A DNA stretch of 64,000 bases from Pokkaliibacter sp. MBI-7 (GTDB lineage: Bacteria > Pseudomonadota > Gammaproteobacteria > Pseudomonadales > Balneatricaceae): contig NZ_JARVTG010000001.1 in the NCBI RefSeq assembly GCF_029846635.1, forward strand, positions 3,807,001 through 3,871,000. Direction: 5' to 3'. Both the position numbers and the translations under genes were made by a program. The notes beneath the pieces were generated by a model. That model worked only from the letters and a program-made list of their open reading frames with translations, did no database searches and was not told where the DNA came from. Shown here piece by piece: positions 9,400 to 17,380 of this stretch. The stretch's first letter is position 1; every line of letters starts with the position of its first letter.

Positions 9400-12300
9400 A
9401 AAACTCGTCTACCAATTGGGCTACTTGTTCTGATACGGATCTGATGTTTTTGGAGATAATATTTTCCTTGTATTGTTTATAGTTAGAATCGATTTTTTTT
9501 ATTGTCTCTGAAAGACTGGCCTTGTCTGGATTAATAATGTAGCCAGTCTGATTGGGTATAATATCTTCTCCTATGCCACCAAGATTACTTGCAACAACCC
9601 AGCATCCAGCTGCGTTTGCTTCTCGTGTCACCAGCCCATAGCTCTCCGGCCAGAGTGATACAGCAAAAAGAACATCAATCTGAGAGTATAAGGTAGCGAT
9701 TTCTGACTGCTTAGTTCTACCAATAAATGTCACCTTTACACCCTCTTTTTCTACTACATTATTGTCATCTTCCTTATTTGGCTCAGGTGTCCAAAACTCT
9801 GTATATAAGTAGTCCGAGTCTTTAGAGTGGTCCACAATTAGCATCTCTATATTCTCAGGCTGTACTTTTGTAACTACTTCTTTCAGAAGAAAGTACCCTT
9901 TATGCTCAGCCATTCCACCAATGTGCGCACATATAACTTTTTCACTTTGTCCGGTCTTTTTGGGTTTCCATTCCAAGCAAGAGATCCCATTTTTATTGGT
10001 CTGTATTTTGGTGATTCCATTCTTGATATAGAGTTGTGCAAAACTTTCAGATACGGTTAGCGAGAAGTATGCAGAATCCAGAAGATGTTTAAGATATTCT
10101 TTTCGCTCTATCGATTCACTAACAGAGACATTAGATAGTGTAGCTGTTTTTTCGTATGTATCCGGGTGCCCATCAGGATATACTTTTCCTTTGTGGTCCA
10201 CGAGGAACTGGAAGTCTGATATCCACCACGCATCGTGTACTGTAACAATATATGGGACTTTTAGATCTAACGTAGCTTCAACAATTGATCCAGTAAGTCG
10301 TTGAATACAGTGAAAATGAACCAAGTCTGGTTTTTCAATTTCTAGAAACTGCTGAAAAATGTCATACATTACGGGATCTTTGGCGTGCCAATCCATATTC
10401 TCCCTGAAAAGTATGCTAGACCGGTAAACCCGCATATTTTTATGGTTATAGCAGCTAAGTTGATAGGGTGCTTTATGCTCTGAGTCGCTAGTGAAAACGC
10501 AAATATCAAACTGATCTGAATATTTTCCTATCAACTCATCAAAGTTATCTGCCACTACACGAGTTGCGCCTCCAATCGACTGAGGAGGGAAGAATACATT
10601 TACAAGGGCTATTTTTTTCTTGGCAACAGTATTTTTTTCGTTTATAGGTTGGCTTCCAATTGACTGTAATTGTGCCGCGAGAGATTTTCCTAATGACTCG
10701 ATAGAATATTCTTTTATTACTCTGGCTTGCGCCTTTGTACCAATTGCTAATCTTTTTGATTTGTCGGTGATCAGGCTGTTTAAGGCGCTAAACCATTCAT
10801 CGGGATTTCGGGCAAGTAATGCATCCTCACCATCTTTAATAACATCAAGATAGTTATCCGTTGCACTTAGAACTGATGGAATAGCAAAGCATGCTGCTTC
10901 AAACCATTTCAATTCACTTTTGGCACCACTTACTATGTCTGAGTGAAGGACCGCTAAATTAATATCAGACTCTTTAAGGAGTGACCAATATGCTTTAATA
11001 CTATTAACAGGGGGCAGTATTTTTATTTGATGCTGAAAACTTTCTATAAATGTCTTTGGAAGAGCTAGGTAGCCAACTATTATTAGGCGTGCATGTCTAT
11101 GTTTCTCTAAGAGTTTTGTGAGAGCTGGTAAAACAAGGTCACTAAAGTCGCTGTTATGTGCTTGTGTACCGCTGCCATAAAATATATCTACAAATTTCTT
11201 CGTAGCAATTTTTGCACTAGATGATGAGTTGAGCTTGTCTAAACCGTTACGGTGAAGAATTACTTTTTCACCAAAGACATTTTTTTCTAGCTCTTTGGCT
11301 AAGCTATTTGTAGACGCTATGCCATATCGACATAGTTTCGATGCTGAGTTGAAGAGTGCCATTCCTTTTGTGAGATTAAAGTAGGTCTCAACATCAACAT
11401 AGCCTCCATAGGATTCAATAGAAGGGGGGTAGTCTTCGCTGAATATAAGGTCATCAATCTCATAAACTGAGAGCTTTCCTACAGCATTAACTGCTGCCAT
11501 AGCTTTTAATACATCAGGAAGGCAGGGAACTCTATAGAATATAACCAAATCGTGTGTTGATAATACATTGTGCTTATCTTTAATTTTTGTCCAATCTATC
11601 GTGCTGGTTTGAATGCCTTGTGATGAAAGTTGCTCTACTTTCTGATCGATTCTGTATCTAATACACTGTGGAATGTGAAAGTCGCCAACAATTAAAACCT
11701 TTTTTGCATCTATTGGTTTTAGTGATTTGGGTGGTTCTTGGCAGCCATAGCTATTTAGATAAATATTATATACTTTAGTTGCCACTTCATTAGATATTTT
11801 TATCAGCTCTGATCGGTTGTTTTGCTGAGCAGCAAGATTTAATTCAGGTTGTTTTGATAGCCAGTATTCGTTTACAAACCTATCTAGCTGATCCTGTAGA
11901 AAGGTGAATTCAGGAAATTTCTGTATCCCGGCCGCTATCGTATTCAGCGCTTTTTCTGTCTGATTGTTCTTAAGTTCCGCTTCGGCAAGATTGTAATGTA
12001 ACCACTTGCTATTAGTATCTGTTTTGAGAGCTTCTCGATAGTATTCACATGCAGAGTTATTATCACCTTCTTCCAGATAGGTATTGCCAAGTGCTTCTAA
12101 GGCCTTCGGTGTAGTATGAAAGGTAAGTGAAGACATGAGCAGTTTTCTAGCTGACTTTTTGTCTCCATTTAACAGAGCTTCCTCAGCCATCTGGTAGTAA
12201 TGAGAAGCATTCTTCTGTTTTGAGTTAAACACCACTTCTGGTTGAAACGCTGATGTTTCAATGAGGTATCTACTGGAAAATAAATAGTCTGCTTTCTTTT

Positions 12301-13693
12301 TGAATAGAGTTTCATAAGCTTTTCGAATTTTTTCTAATAAGGAAGTTGCCTCCTGTATAAGTTGATCCTGGCTGTGTTCTATCGCCAAAAGAGCAAGACG
12401 AGCCTGTTTACTGAGCCAGTAAGCATCCGAAAATTCAAAAAACGTTTCCCTAATAGGGCTGAAGTTTTTGTACTTTTCTGCGCATTTTATAAACTCGTCA
12501 AATGCGCTATCTATGTATCCTATTTTTTTCAGTGTTTTTGCTTTGTTAAAGAGTGGCCAAGGGTTGGAACTATCAAGTTCTGTTGTCTTTGAGTAATACT
12601 TTAATGCAGAGTTGTAGTCACTTTCATCTATATAGGTATTTGCATAGTATTCTAGTGCTCGTACATTATTTCTAAAATATAGTGAGCAGCTTAGTAATCT
12701 CCTAGCCTTTTCTTTACTGTTTTTCTTTAGGTATTCCTTTGATAGCAGTATGTAGTATTTTGAGTTTTTGCTTTTTTCTGAGAAGAAGTATATTGGTTTT
12801 GAAGAGTTTCCTTCAAGTACTGAGATTATATCTTTCCCGCTTATGTGTAGATCAATGCCCGCATTTATTTCAATAATAGATTTTATATCTTGGAGTGCTG
12901 GAACTAGCTTCTTATTGATTCCAAGAACATTTTGAAGATGCTTAATAGATGCGTAGCGTCGCTCTTTCCAGCCGAACTGTGCAAAGTGGATCTTTAATTC
13001 AATGTCTGAATTTAAGCCTTCTTCGTTGATGTCATCATATAAGTATCTGTAGAAATCAGAATTGAAGGAGTGTACTACGTTGGCGTTGAAATCTGCTGAG
13101 AATGAGCGGGTGTAGTCGCCGAGGCTGGCTAGCCGATATTCTGATTGTCCAAAATTTTTATAGTGAATGAATGCGTCTAGCTCAGAGTTTAGTCCGGCGT
13201 CTATTAGGTCTCTATTAAGGTGAAGATAAATATCTTTGTCGAAGTGGTCGATTGGATTTCTGTGTGTTTTTATAAAAAGCTCGCGTAAATTTTTTACGCG
13301 CATTTCATTTTTTCCGAATTTCTTATAGTGTATATAAGCGCTGTAAATATTGTTGAGCTCTTCCTTTTTTAGGTCTGAGTAGTAAGATAAATAGAAATTA
13401 TAGTCAAAGCCATTGAACTCATCTGTGGAAATGTCTAGGGTGTTAGCTAATGATATAAAGTTAGCTACTCTGTTCTCACTCTGCCCCCAGTTAGTCCAAT
13501 GGTTTTGTGCCTCTTCCTTGGAGAATTCTCTTAAATCATTGTACCATTGCGTATAAAAATCATATTCAAATGTATTGGGTTCGTTAAACTCAGCTTTCAG
13601 ATCGTTAATTGGTATTGCTTCTCTTGAGTCTGTACTTTCGCTCGACAGTGTTACTTGAGTATCTGGTCTTTTTGAAATTTCTTGTTTATACAT
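9383..13693 (-). CDS. Giant repeat/TPR/double glycosyltransferase protein
   Basis: This is a 1436-residue, presumably cytoplasmic protein. Residues about 40-255 hold four repeats of roughly 50-60 residues (F-x-x-x-F/Y-Y, then a D-L/I, then H-Y/F-x-x-x-G-x-x-E-x-R). Residues about 315-640 carry TPR-like helices in two copies exactly 185 residues apart: AR-R/K-LL at 330 and 515, YWLSKQ at 425 and 610. Residues about 663-1005 form one GT-B-like domain (KKVLIVGDFHIP, YEIDDLIF, FEAACFAIPSV). Residues about 1025-1430 form a group 1 glycosyltransferase with the E-x7-E type motif PESYGLVTREANAAG near 1349. The likely role is addition of two sugars, with the repeats as docking surface. The next gene overlaps its end by 17 bases. 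The linkage types are unknown. Confidence 0.75.
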   Translation of the reverse strand: MYKQEISKRPDTQVTLSSESTDSREAIPINDLKAEFNEPNTFEYDFYTQWYNDLREFSKEEAQNHWTNWGQSENRVANFISLANTLDISTDEFNGFDYNFYLSYYSDLKKEELNNIYSAYIHYKKFGKNEMRVKNLRELFIKTHRNPIDHFDKDIYLHLNRDLIDAGLNSELDAFIHYKNFGQSEYRLASLGDYTRSFSADFNANVVHSFNSDFYRYLYDDINEEGLNSDIELKIHFAQFGWKERRYASIKHLQNVLGINKKLVPALQDIKSIIEINAGIDLHISGKDIISVLEGNSSKPIYFFSEKSKNSKYYILLSKEYLKKNSKEKARRLLSCSLYFRNNVRALEYYANTYIDESDYNSALKYYSKTTELDSSNPWPLFNKAKTLKKIGYIDSAFDEFIKCAEKYKNFSPIRETFFEFSDAYWLSKQARLALLAIEHSQDQLIQEATSLLEKIRKAYETLFKKKADYLFSSRYLIETSAFQPEVVFNSKQKNASHYYQMAEEALLNGDKKSARKLLMSSLTFHTTPKALEALGNTYLEEGDNNSACEYYREALKTDTNSKWLHYNLAEAELKNNQTEKALNTIAAGIQKFPEFTFLQDQLDRFVNEYWLSKQPELNLAAQQNNRSELIKISNEVATKVYNIYLNSYGCQEPPKSLKPIDAKKVLIVGDFHIPQCIRYRIDQKVEQLSSQGIQTSTIDWTKIKDKHNVLSTHDLVIFYRVPCLPDVLKAMAAVNAVGKLSVYEIDDLIFSEDYPPSIESYGGYVDVETYFNLTKGMALFNSASKLCRYGIASTNSLAKELEKNVFGEKVILHRNGLDKLNSSSSAKIATKKFVDIFYGSGTQAHNSDFSDLVLPALTKLLEKHRHARLIIVGYLALPKTFIESFQHQIKILPPVNSIKAYWSLLKESDINLAVLHSDIVSGAKSELKWFEAACFAIPSVLSATDNYLDVIKDGEDALLARNPDEWFSALNSLITDKSKRLAIGTKAQARVIKEYSIESLGKSLAAQLQSIGSQPINEKNTVAKKKIALVNVFFPPQSIGGATRVVADNFDELIGKYSDQFDICVFTSDSEHKAPYQLSCYNHKNMRVYRSSILFRENMDWHAKDPVMYDIFQQFLEIEKPDLVHFHCIQRLTGSIVEATLDLKVPYIVTVHDAWWISDFQFLVDHKGKVYPDGHPDTYEKTATLSNVSVSESIERKEYLKHLLDSAYFSLTVSESFAQLYIKNGITKIQTNKNGISCLEWKPKKTGQSEKVICAHIGGMAEHKGYFLLKEVVTKVQPENIEMLIVDHSKDSDYLYTEFWTPEPNKEDDNNVVEKEGVKVTFIGRTKQSEIATLYSQIDVLFAVSLWPESYGLVTREANAAGCWVVASNLGGIGEDIIPNQTGYIINPDKASLSETIKKIDSNYKQYKENIISKNIRSVSEQVAQLVDEFYDKAL

Positions 13694-13765
13694 CGCTTGT
13701 TTGGTCCTTTGATATCATGCTCTTGATACCAGTTAACGATCTGAGTCCTTTGAGTGCTGTCTATA

Positions 13766-14845
13766 CTAAATAGTTAAAGATTTCCACCAAGTCGAGTTTT
13801 CTAAATACCAATTTATTGTTTTTGTAATGCCGCTTTCAAAAGATTCGACAGGTGAGTAGCCAAGCTCCTTGTTACTTTTTCTGGCATCAATCGCATATCT
13901 GCGGTCATGCCCTGCTCGGTCCTGAACGTAGGTTATCAGGTTTTCTGCATTGCCATCGATTGCTTCCAGCGCAGTTGGATATTTAATCGCGAATGATGGG
14001 TCTTGCTTAAATAGCTGATTCATTCTTTCGCATACCAGTTTTACGATATCAATGTTTTTCCACTCATTATGGCCACCGATATTGTAGTTTTCACCAATAC
14101 ACCCCTTCTCTAATACCAGTTCTATGCCTCTAGCATGATCTTCCACGTATAACCAGTCTCTGATCTGGCAACCATCGCCATATACAGGAAGGGCCTTATT
14201 GGCCAGAATATTGGTGATGATTAATGGAATCAGTTTTTCAGGGAAATGATAGGGGCCATAGTTGTTGGAGCAGTTGCTTGTTGTCACTTCGAGCCCATAG
14301 GTATGATGATAGGCTCTTACAAGATGATCTGATGCCGCCTTACTTGCTGAGTAGGGGGAGTTGGGAGCGTAGGGGGTGTTTTCGTGGAAGGCCGGATCGT
14401 TGGCACCCAGCGTGCCGTATACTTCATCCGTTGATACATGATGGAATCTATGTGCTAAAGGCGCTTTAGCTGCCGCTTTGGGTTCAGTTATCCATACCTT
14501 TCTGGCTGCTTTAAGCAGGCTGTAAGTGCCGAGTATATTGGTTTCGATAAATGCATCTGGGCCTGTAATGGATCGATCTACATGGCTTTCAGCAGCAAAA
14601 TGTACAATGGTGTTGACTTGCTTATCTCTAAGCAGTGTTTCAATTAGTGTGGTATCACAAATGTCGCCATGTACAAATTCAAATCCTGCATGGTCTTTTA
14701 CAGGGTCTAAATTGGCTAAATTACCAGCATATGTTAGTGCATCGAGAACAATGACATCATCACTTGGATGCTGCTTAATCCAGTAGTGAACAAAATTAGC
14801 GCCAATAAAACCTGCACCGCCAGTTACCAGTAGCTTTCTATTCAT
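13766..14845 (-). CDS. rfbB: dTDP-glucose 4,6-dehydratase
   Basis: This 359-residue enzyme makes dTDP-4-keto-6-deoxyglucose from dTDP-glucose, step 2 of dTDP-rhamnose synthesis. The NAD-binding loop is TGGAGFIGANFVHYW at the N-terminus. The catalytic YSASKAASDH (YxxxK) and the STDEVYG segment are present. An upstream ATG at 14857 would add four residues, but only the ATG at 14845 has a fitting AGG about 5 bases before it and the usual MNRKLLVTGG start. It follows rfbD by 41 bases. Its product can feed both RfbC/RfbD (rhamnose) and the VioA-like aminotransferase. Confidence 0.95.
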   Translation of the reverse strand: MNRKLLVTGGAGFIGANFVHYWIKQHPSDDVIVLDALTYAGNLANLDPVKDHAGFEFVHGDICDTTLIETLLRDKQVNTIVHFAAESHVDRSITGPDAFIETNILGTYSLLKAARKVWITEPKAAAKAPLAHRFHHVSTDEVYGTLGANDPAFHENTPYAPNSPYSASKAASDHLVRAYHHTYGLEVTTSNCSNNYGPYHFPEKLIPLIITNILANKALPVYGDGCQIRDWLYVEDHARGIELVLEKGCIGENYNIGGHNEWKNIDIVKLVCERMNQLFKQDPSFAIKYPTALEAIDGNAENLITYVQDRAGHDRRYAIDARKSNKELGYSPVESFESGITKTINWYLENSTWWKSLTI

Positions 14846-14886
14846 GACAACCTGCATTTTTAACTGTGTTTTAAACGAATGATTTT

Positions 14887-15777
14887 TTATTCAACGATGA
14901 GTTCATCAAGCATCTGGCTTAGTTGTTTGCGCCAGTGTATGGGGAATTCCAGATTTGCGATTTGATGAGACTCGCTTTTATCCAGGACACTAAATGTTGG
15001 CCGTTTGGCTGGTGTCGGATAGGACGATGCTGGTATCGGCTTAATGGGAATCTCACGAGTCAGTAGGCCCTTGGCCAACGCTAGCTCCTGAATTGCCTCA
15101 GCAAAGTCATACCAGGAGGCAACACCAGCATCTGTCCAGTTAAGCAGTAACGGGTGTTCATCTTGAGCTCGCTTTTCACCATCAACAATGGTCCAGATGA
15201 AACGAGCTAATCCTCTGGCCCACGTTGGTGTGCCTACCTGATCAGCGACGACTCCCAACTGAGATTTTTCCCGCATCAGTCTAAGCATGGTTTTAACAAA
15301 GTTATTACCATGTGAGGAGTAGACCCATGCTGTGCGAATAATGGTGCTATTGAGAGGATGATGAGCGATAACTGCTTTTTCACCCGCTAACTTGGATGCT
15401 CCATATACCCCGAGTGGGTTGGTCTTGTCAGATTTTGTGTATGGTGTCGTTTGGGTGCCATCAAAGACAAAGTCTGTTGAGATGTGAATCAACGGAATGT
15501 TGTGAGTTGCACATGCCGCTGCTACATATGCTGCGCCAGATTCATTGACCGCGAATGCTTGCTCTGCATCAGTTTCCGCTTTGTCTACTGCGGTGTAAGC
15601 CGCTGCATTAATAACAACATCTGGACTTTGCAGGCTAATAGTTGTTTCGACACTATGCTGATCCCGAATATCCAGTTCCGCGGAGCTATAGGCAACAACC
15701 TCTACATGTTGAGGCTGCGTTTTCATTAGCTCCCAGGCGAGCTGGCCATTTTTCCCAATTATCAGCGCTTTGATCAT
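14887..15777 (-). CDS. rfbD: dTDP-4-dehydrorhamnose reductase
   Basis: This 296-residue short-chain reductase catalyses the last step to dTDP-L-rhamnose. The cofactor loop is IIGKNGQLAWEL. The INAAAYTAVDKAE stretch and the catalytic VYGASKLAGE are all as in RmlD. A strong GGAGGT lies about 8 bases before the ATG. The gene sits 20 bases after rfbC and before rfbB, so transcription order here is rfbA, rfbC, rfbD, rfbB. Confidence 0.95.
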   Translation of the reverse strand: MIKALIIGKNGQLAWELMKTQPQHVEVVAYSSAELDIRDQHSVETTISLQSPDVVINAAAYTAVDKAETDAEQAFAVNESGAAYVAAACATHNIPLIHISTDFVFDGTQTTPYTKSDKTNPLGVYGASKLAGEKAVIAHHPLNSTIIRTAWVYSSHGNNFVKTMLRLMREKSQLGVVADQVGTPTWARGLARFIWTIVDGEKRAQDEHPLLLNWTDAGVASWYDFAEAIQELALAKGLLTREIPIKPIPASSYPTPAKRPTFSVLDKSESHQIANLEFPIHWRKQLSQMLDELIVE

Positions 15778-15797
15778 TCTTGCTCACCTCCCTGAAA

Positions 15798-16346
15798 TTA
15801 AGCAAATGTATCAGCTTCACTAAGGAGGGCTGCGTTTTCATCTTTGGCTGATAGCTGTGGTTGGTTATTATCGACGAGTGGCCATTGGATATTGAGTGCT
15901 GGATCATTCCAACGCAGTGAACGGTCATATTCAGGTGCGTAGTAATCTGTGCATTTGTACACAAACTCTGCCGAGTCGCTGGTTACGTAGAAGCCGTGAG
16001 CGAAACCTTCAGGTACCCAAAGCTGACGTTTGTTTTCTGCTGACAGTAGTACGCCAACCCACTTGCCAAATGTTGCTGAGCTACGGCGCAGATCTACAGC
16101 AACGTCAAATACTTCTCCACTGACAACGCGAACCAGCTTGCCTTGAGGATTATTAATTTGGTAATGCAATCCTCTTAGAGTGCCTTGTCGTGACTTTGAG
16201 TGATTATCTTGTACAAATGGGCGTGGGCTACAGTTTTCCTCAAACAGACTTTGGCGAAATGTTTCCATAAAGAAACCACGCTCATCACCAAATACCGTCG
16301 GTTCAATAATTTTTACGTCAGGAATTGCTGTATCAATAAACTTCAT
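15798..16346 (-). CDS. rfbC: dTDP-4-dehydrorhamnose 3,5-epimerase
   Basis: This 182-residue cupin-type epimerase is close to the usual RmlC length. FGDERGFFMETFRQ and TLRGLHYQINNPQGKLVRV hold the substrate-binding and catalytic His region. LWVPEGFAHGFYV and YKCTDYYAPEYDRSLRW are the other family blocks. It inverts C3 and C5 of dTDP-4-keto-6-deoxyglucose. It lies between rfbA and rfbD, with a small GC stem-loop in the gap after rfbA. Confidence 0.95.
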   Translation of the reverse strand: MKFIDTAIPDVKIIEPTVFGDERGFFMETFRQSLFEENCSPRPFVQDNHSKSRQGTLRGLHYQINNPQGKLVRVVSGEVFDVAVDLRRSSATFGKWVGVLLSAENKRQLWVPEGFAHGFYVTSDSAEFVYKCTDYYAPEYDRSLRWNDPALNIQWPLVDNNQPQLSAKDENAALLSEADTFA

Positions 16347-16374
16347 CGGGTGTCTCGCCTAAAGTGTGAAGAGT

Positions 16375-16393
16375 TGGAGCGGAGGCCGCTCCA
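16375..16393. other. Compact stem-loop between rfbA and rfbC
   Basis: TGGAGCGG and CCGCTCCA pair over 8 bases around a 3-base loop, 8 bases after the rfbA stop on the minus strand. No T-tract follows, so it is more likely an mRNA processing or stability element than a terminator. Confidence 0.4.
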
Positions 16394-16400
16394 GGCAAAA

Positions 16401-17321
16401 TTAGAACACCTTCTCAGAAAGTATTTTCATCAGATATTGTCCATAGCCATTTTTAAGTAATGGCTTGGCCTGCTCTTCAAGCTCGGCTGCGTTTATATAG
16501 CCCAGGCGGTAGGCAATTTCCTCTGGACAACACACCTTCAGCCCCTGACGCCGCTCAATCGCTGCAATGAAGTCAGATGCTTCTAAAAGTGAGTCATGAG
16601 TACCCGTATCCAACCAAGCAGAACCGCGTCCCATTACTTCTACACGCAGTTTGCCTGCTGCCAGATAAGCATTGTTTATGTCGGTTATTTCCAGCTCGCC
16701 ACGGGGAGACGGTTTAACGGCTTTGGCAATCTCGATAACATCATTGTCGTAAAAGTAGAGGCCTGTCACTGCGTAATTTGACTTTGGTTTGGCAGGCTTT
16801 TCCTCAATAGAGATAGCCTGACCATGTTGATCAAACTCAACCACTCCATAGCGTTCAGGATCATTAACATGGTAGCCAAAAACAGTTGCTCCCTCGGGCT
16901 GCTCACTTGCACGTCGCAGAGAGTTCACAAGATCATGGCCGTAATAAATGTTGTCACCTAATACCAAACAGCAAGGATCTTTACCTATAAACTCTTCACC
17001 CAGAATAAACGCCTGTGCAAGACCATCAGGTGACGGCTGTACTACATAGCTGATTCTAATGCCCCACTGGCTGCCATTTCCTAACAGTGATTCAAAGCGT
17101 GGTAATTCTTCGGGAGTAGAAATGAGAAGAATATCTCTTATGCCAGCCAGCATTAAAATTGACAGCGGATAATAAATCATCGGCTTGTCATAAATGGGCA
17201 TGAGCTGTTTGCTAATTACCTTGGTTAAAGGATATAGCCTAGTGCCTGATCCACCAGCTAGAATTATTCCCTTTCTATTCTGAGCGGTATTGCTAATCAT
17301 TTCTGCAGTTAGTTCTATCAT
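16401..17321 (-). CDS. rfbA: Glucose-1-phosphate thymidylyltransferase
   Basis: This 306-residue nucleotidyltransferase makes dTDP-glucose, the first committed step to dTDP-rhamnose and the dTDP-amino sugar. The nucleotide-binding motif is ILAGGSGTRLYPLT, and VLGDNIYYG and GSAWLDTGTHDSLLEAS match RmlA. GGGAAAAGAA directly precedes the chosen ATG. It gives about seven more residues than a start at the next methionine, which lacks such a site. It opens the four-gene rhamnose block, 59 bases after the KpsE-like gene. Confidence 0.95.
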   Translation of the reverse strand: MIELTAEMISNTAQNRKGIILAGGSGTRLYPLTKVISKQLMPIYDKPMIYYPLSILMLAGIRDILLISTPEELPRFESLLGNGSQWGIRISYVVQPSPDGLAQAFILGEEFIGKDPCCLVLGDNIYYGHDLVNSLRRASEQPEGATVFGYHVNDPERYGVVEFDQHGQAISIEEKPAKPKSNYAVTGLYFYDNDVIEIAKAVKPSPRGELEITDINNAYLAAGKLRVEVMGRGSAWLDTGTHDSLLEASDFIAAIERRQGLKVCCPEEIAYRLGYINAAELEEQAKPLLKNGYGQYLMKILSEKVF

Positions 17322-17380
17322 TTCTTTTCCCTTTTTAAAATCTCTGTATATACACTATAAGCAGGGCTGTTTGTGGGAGC

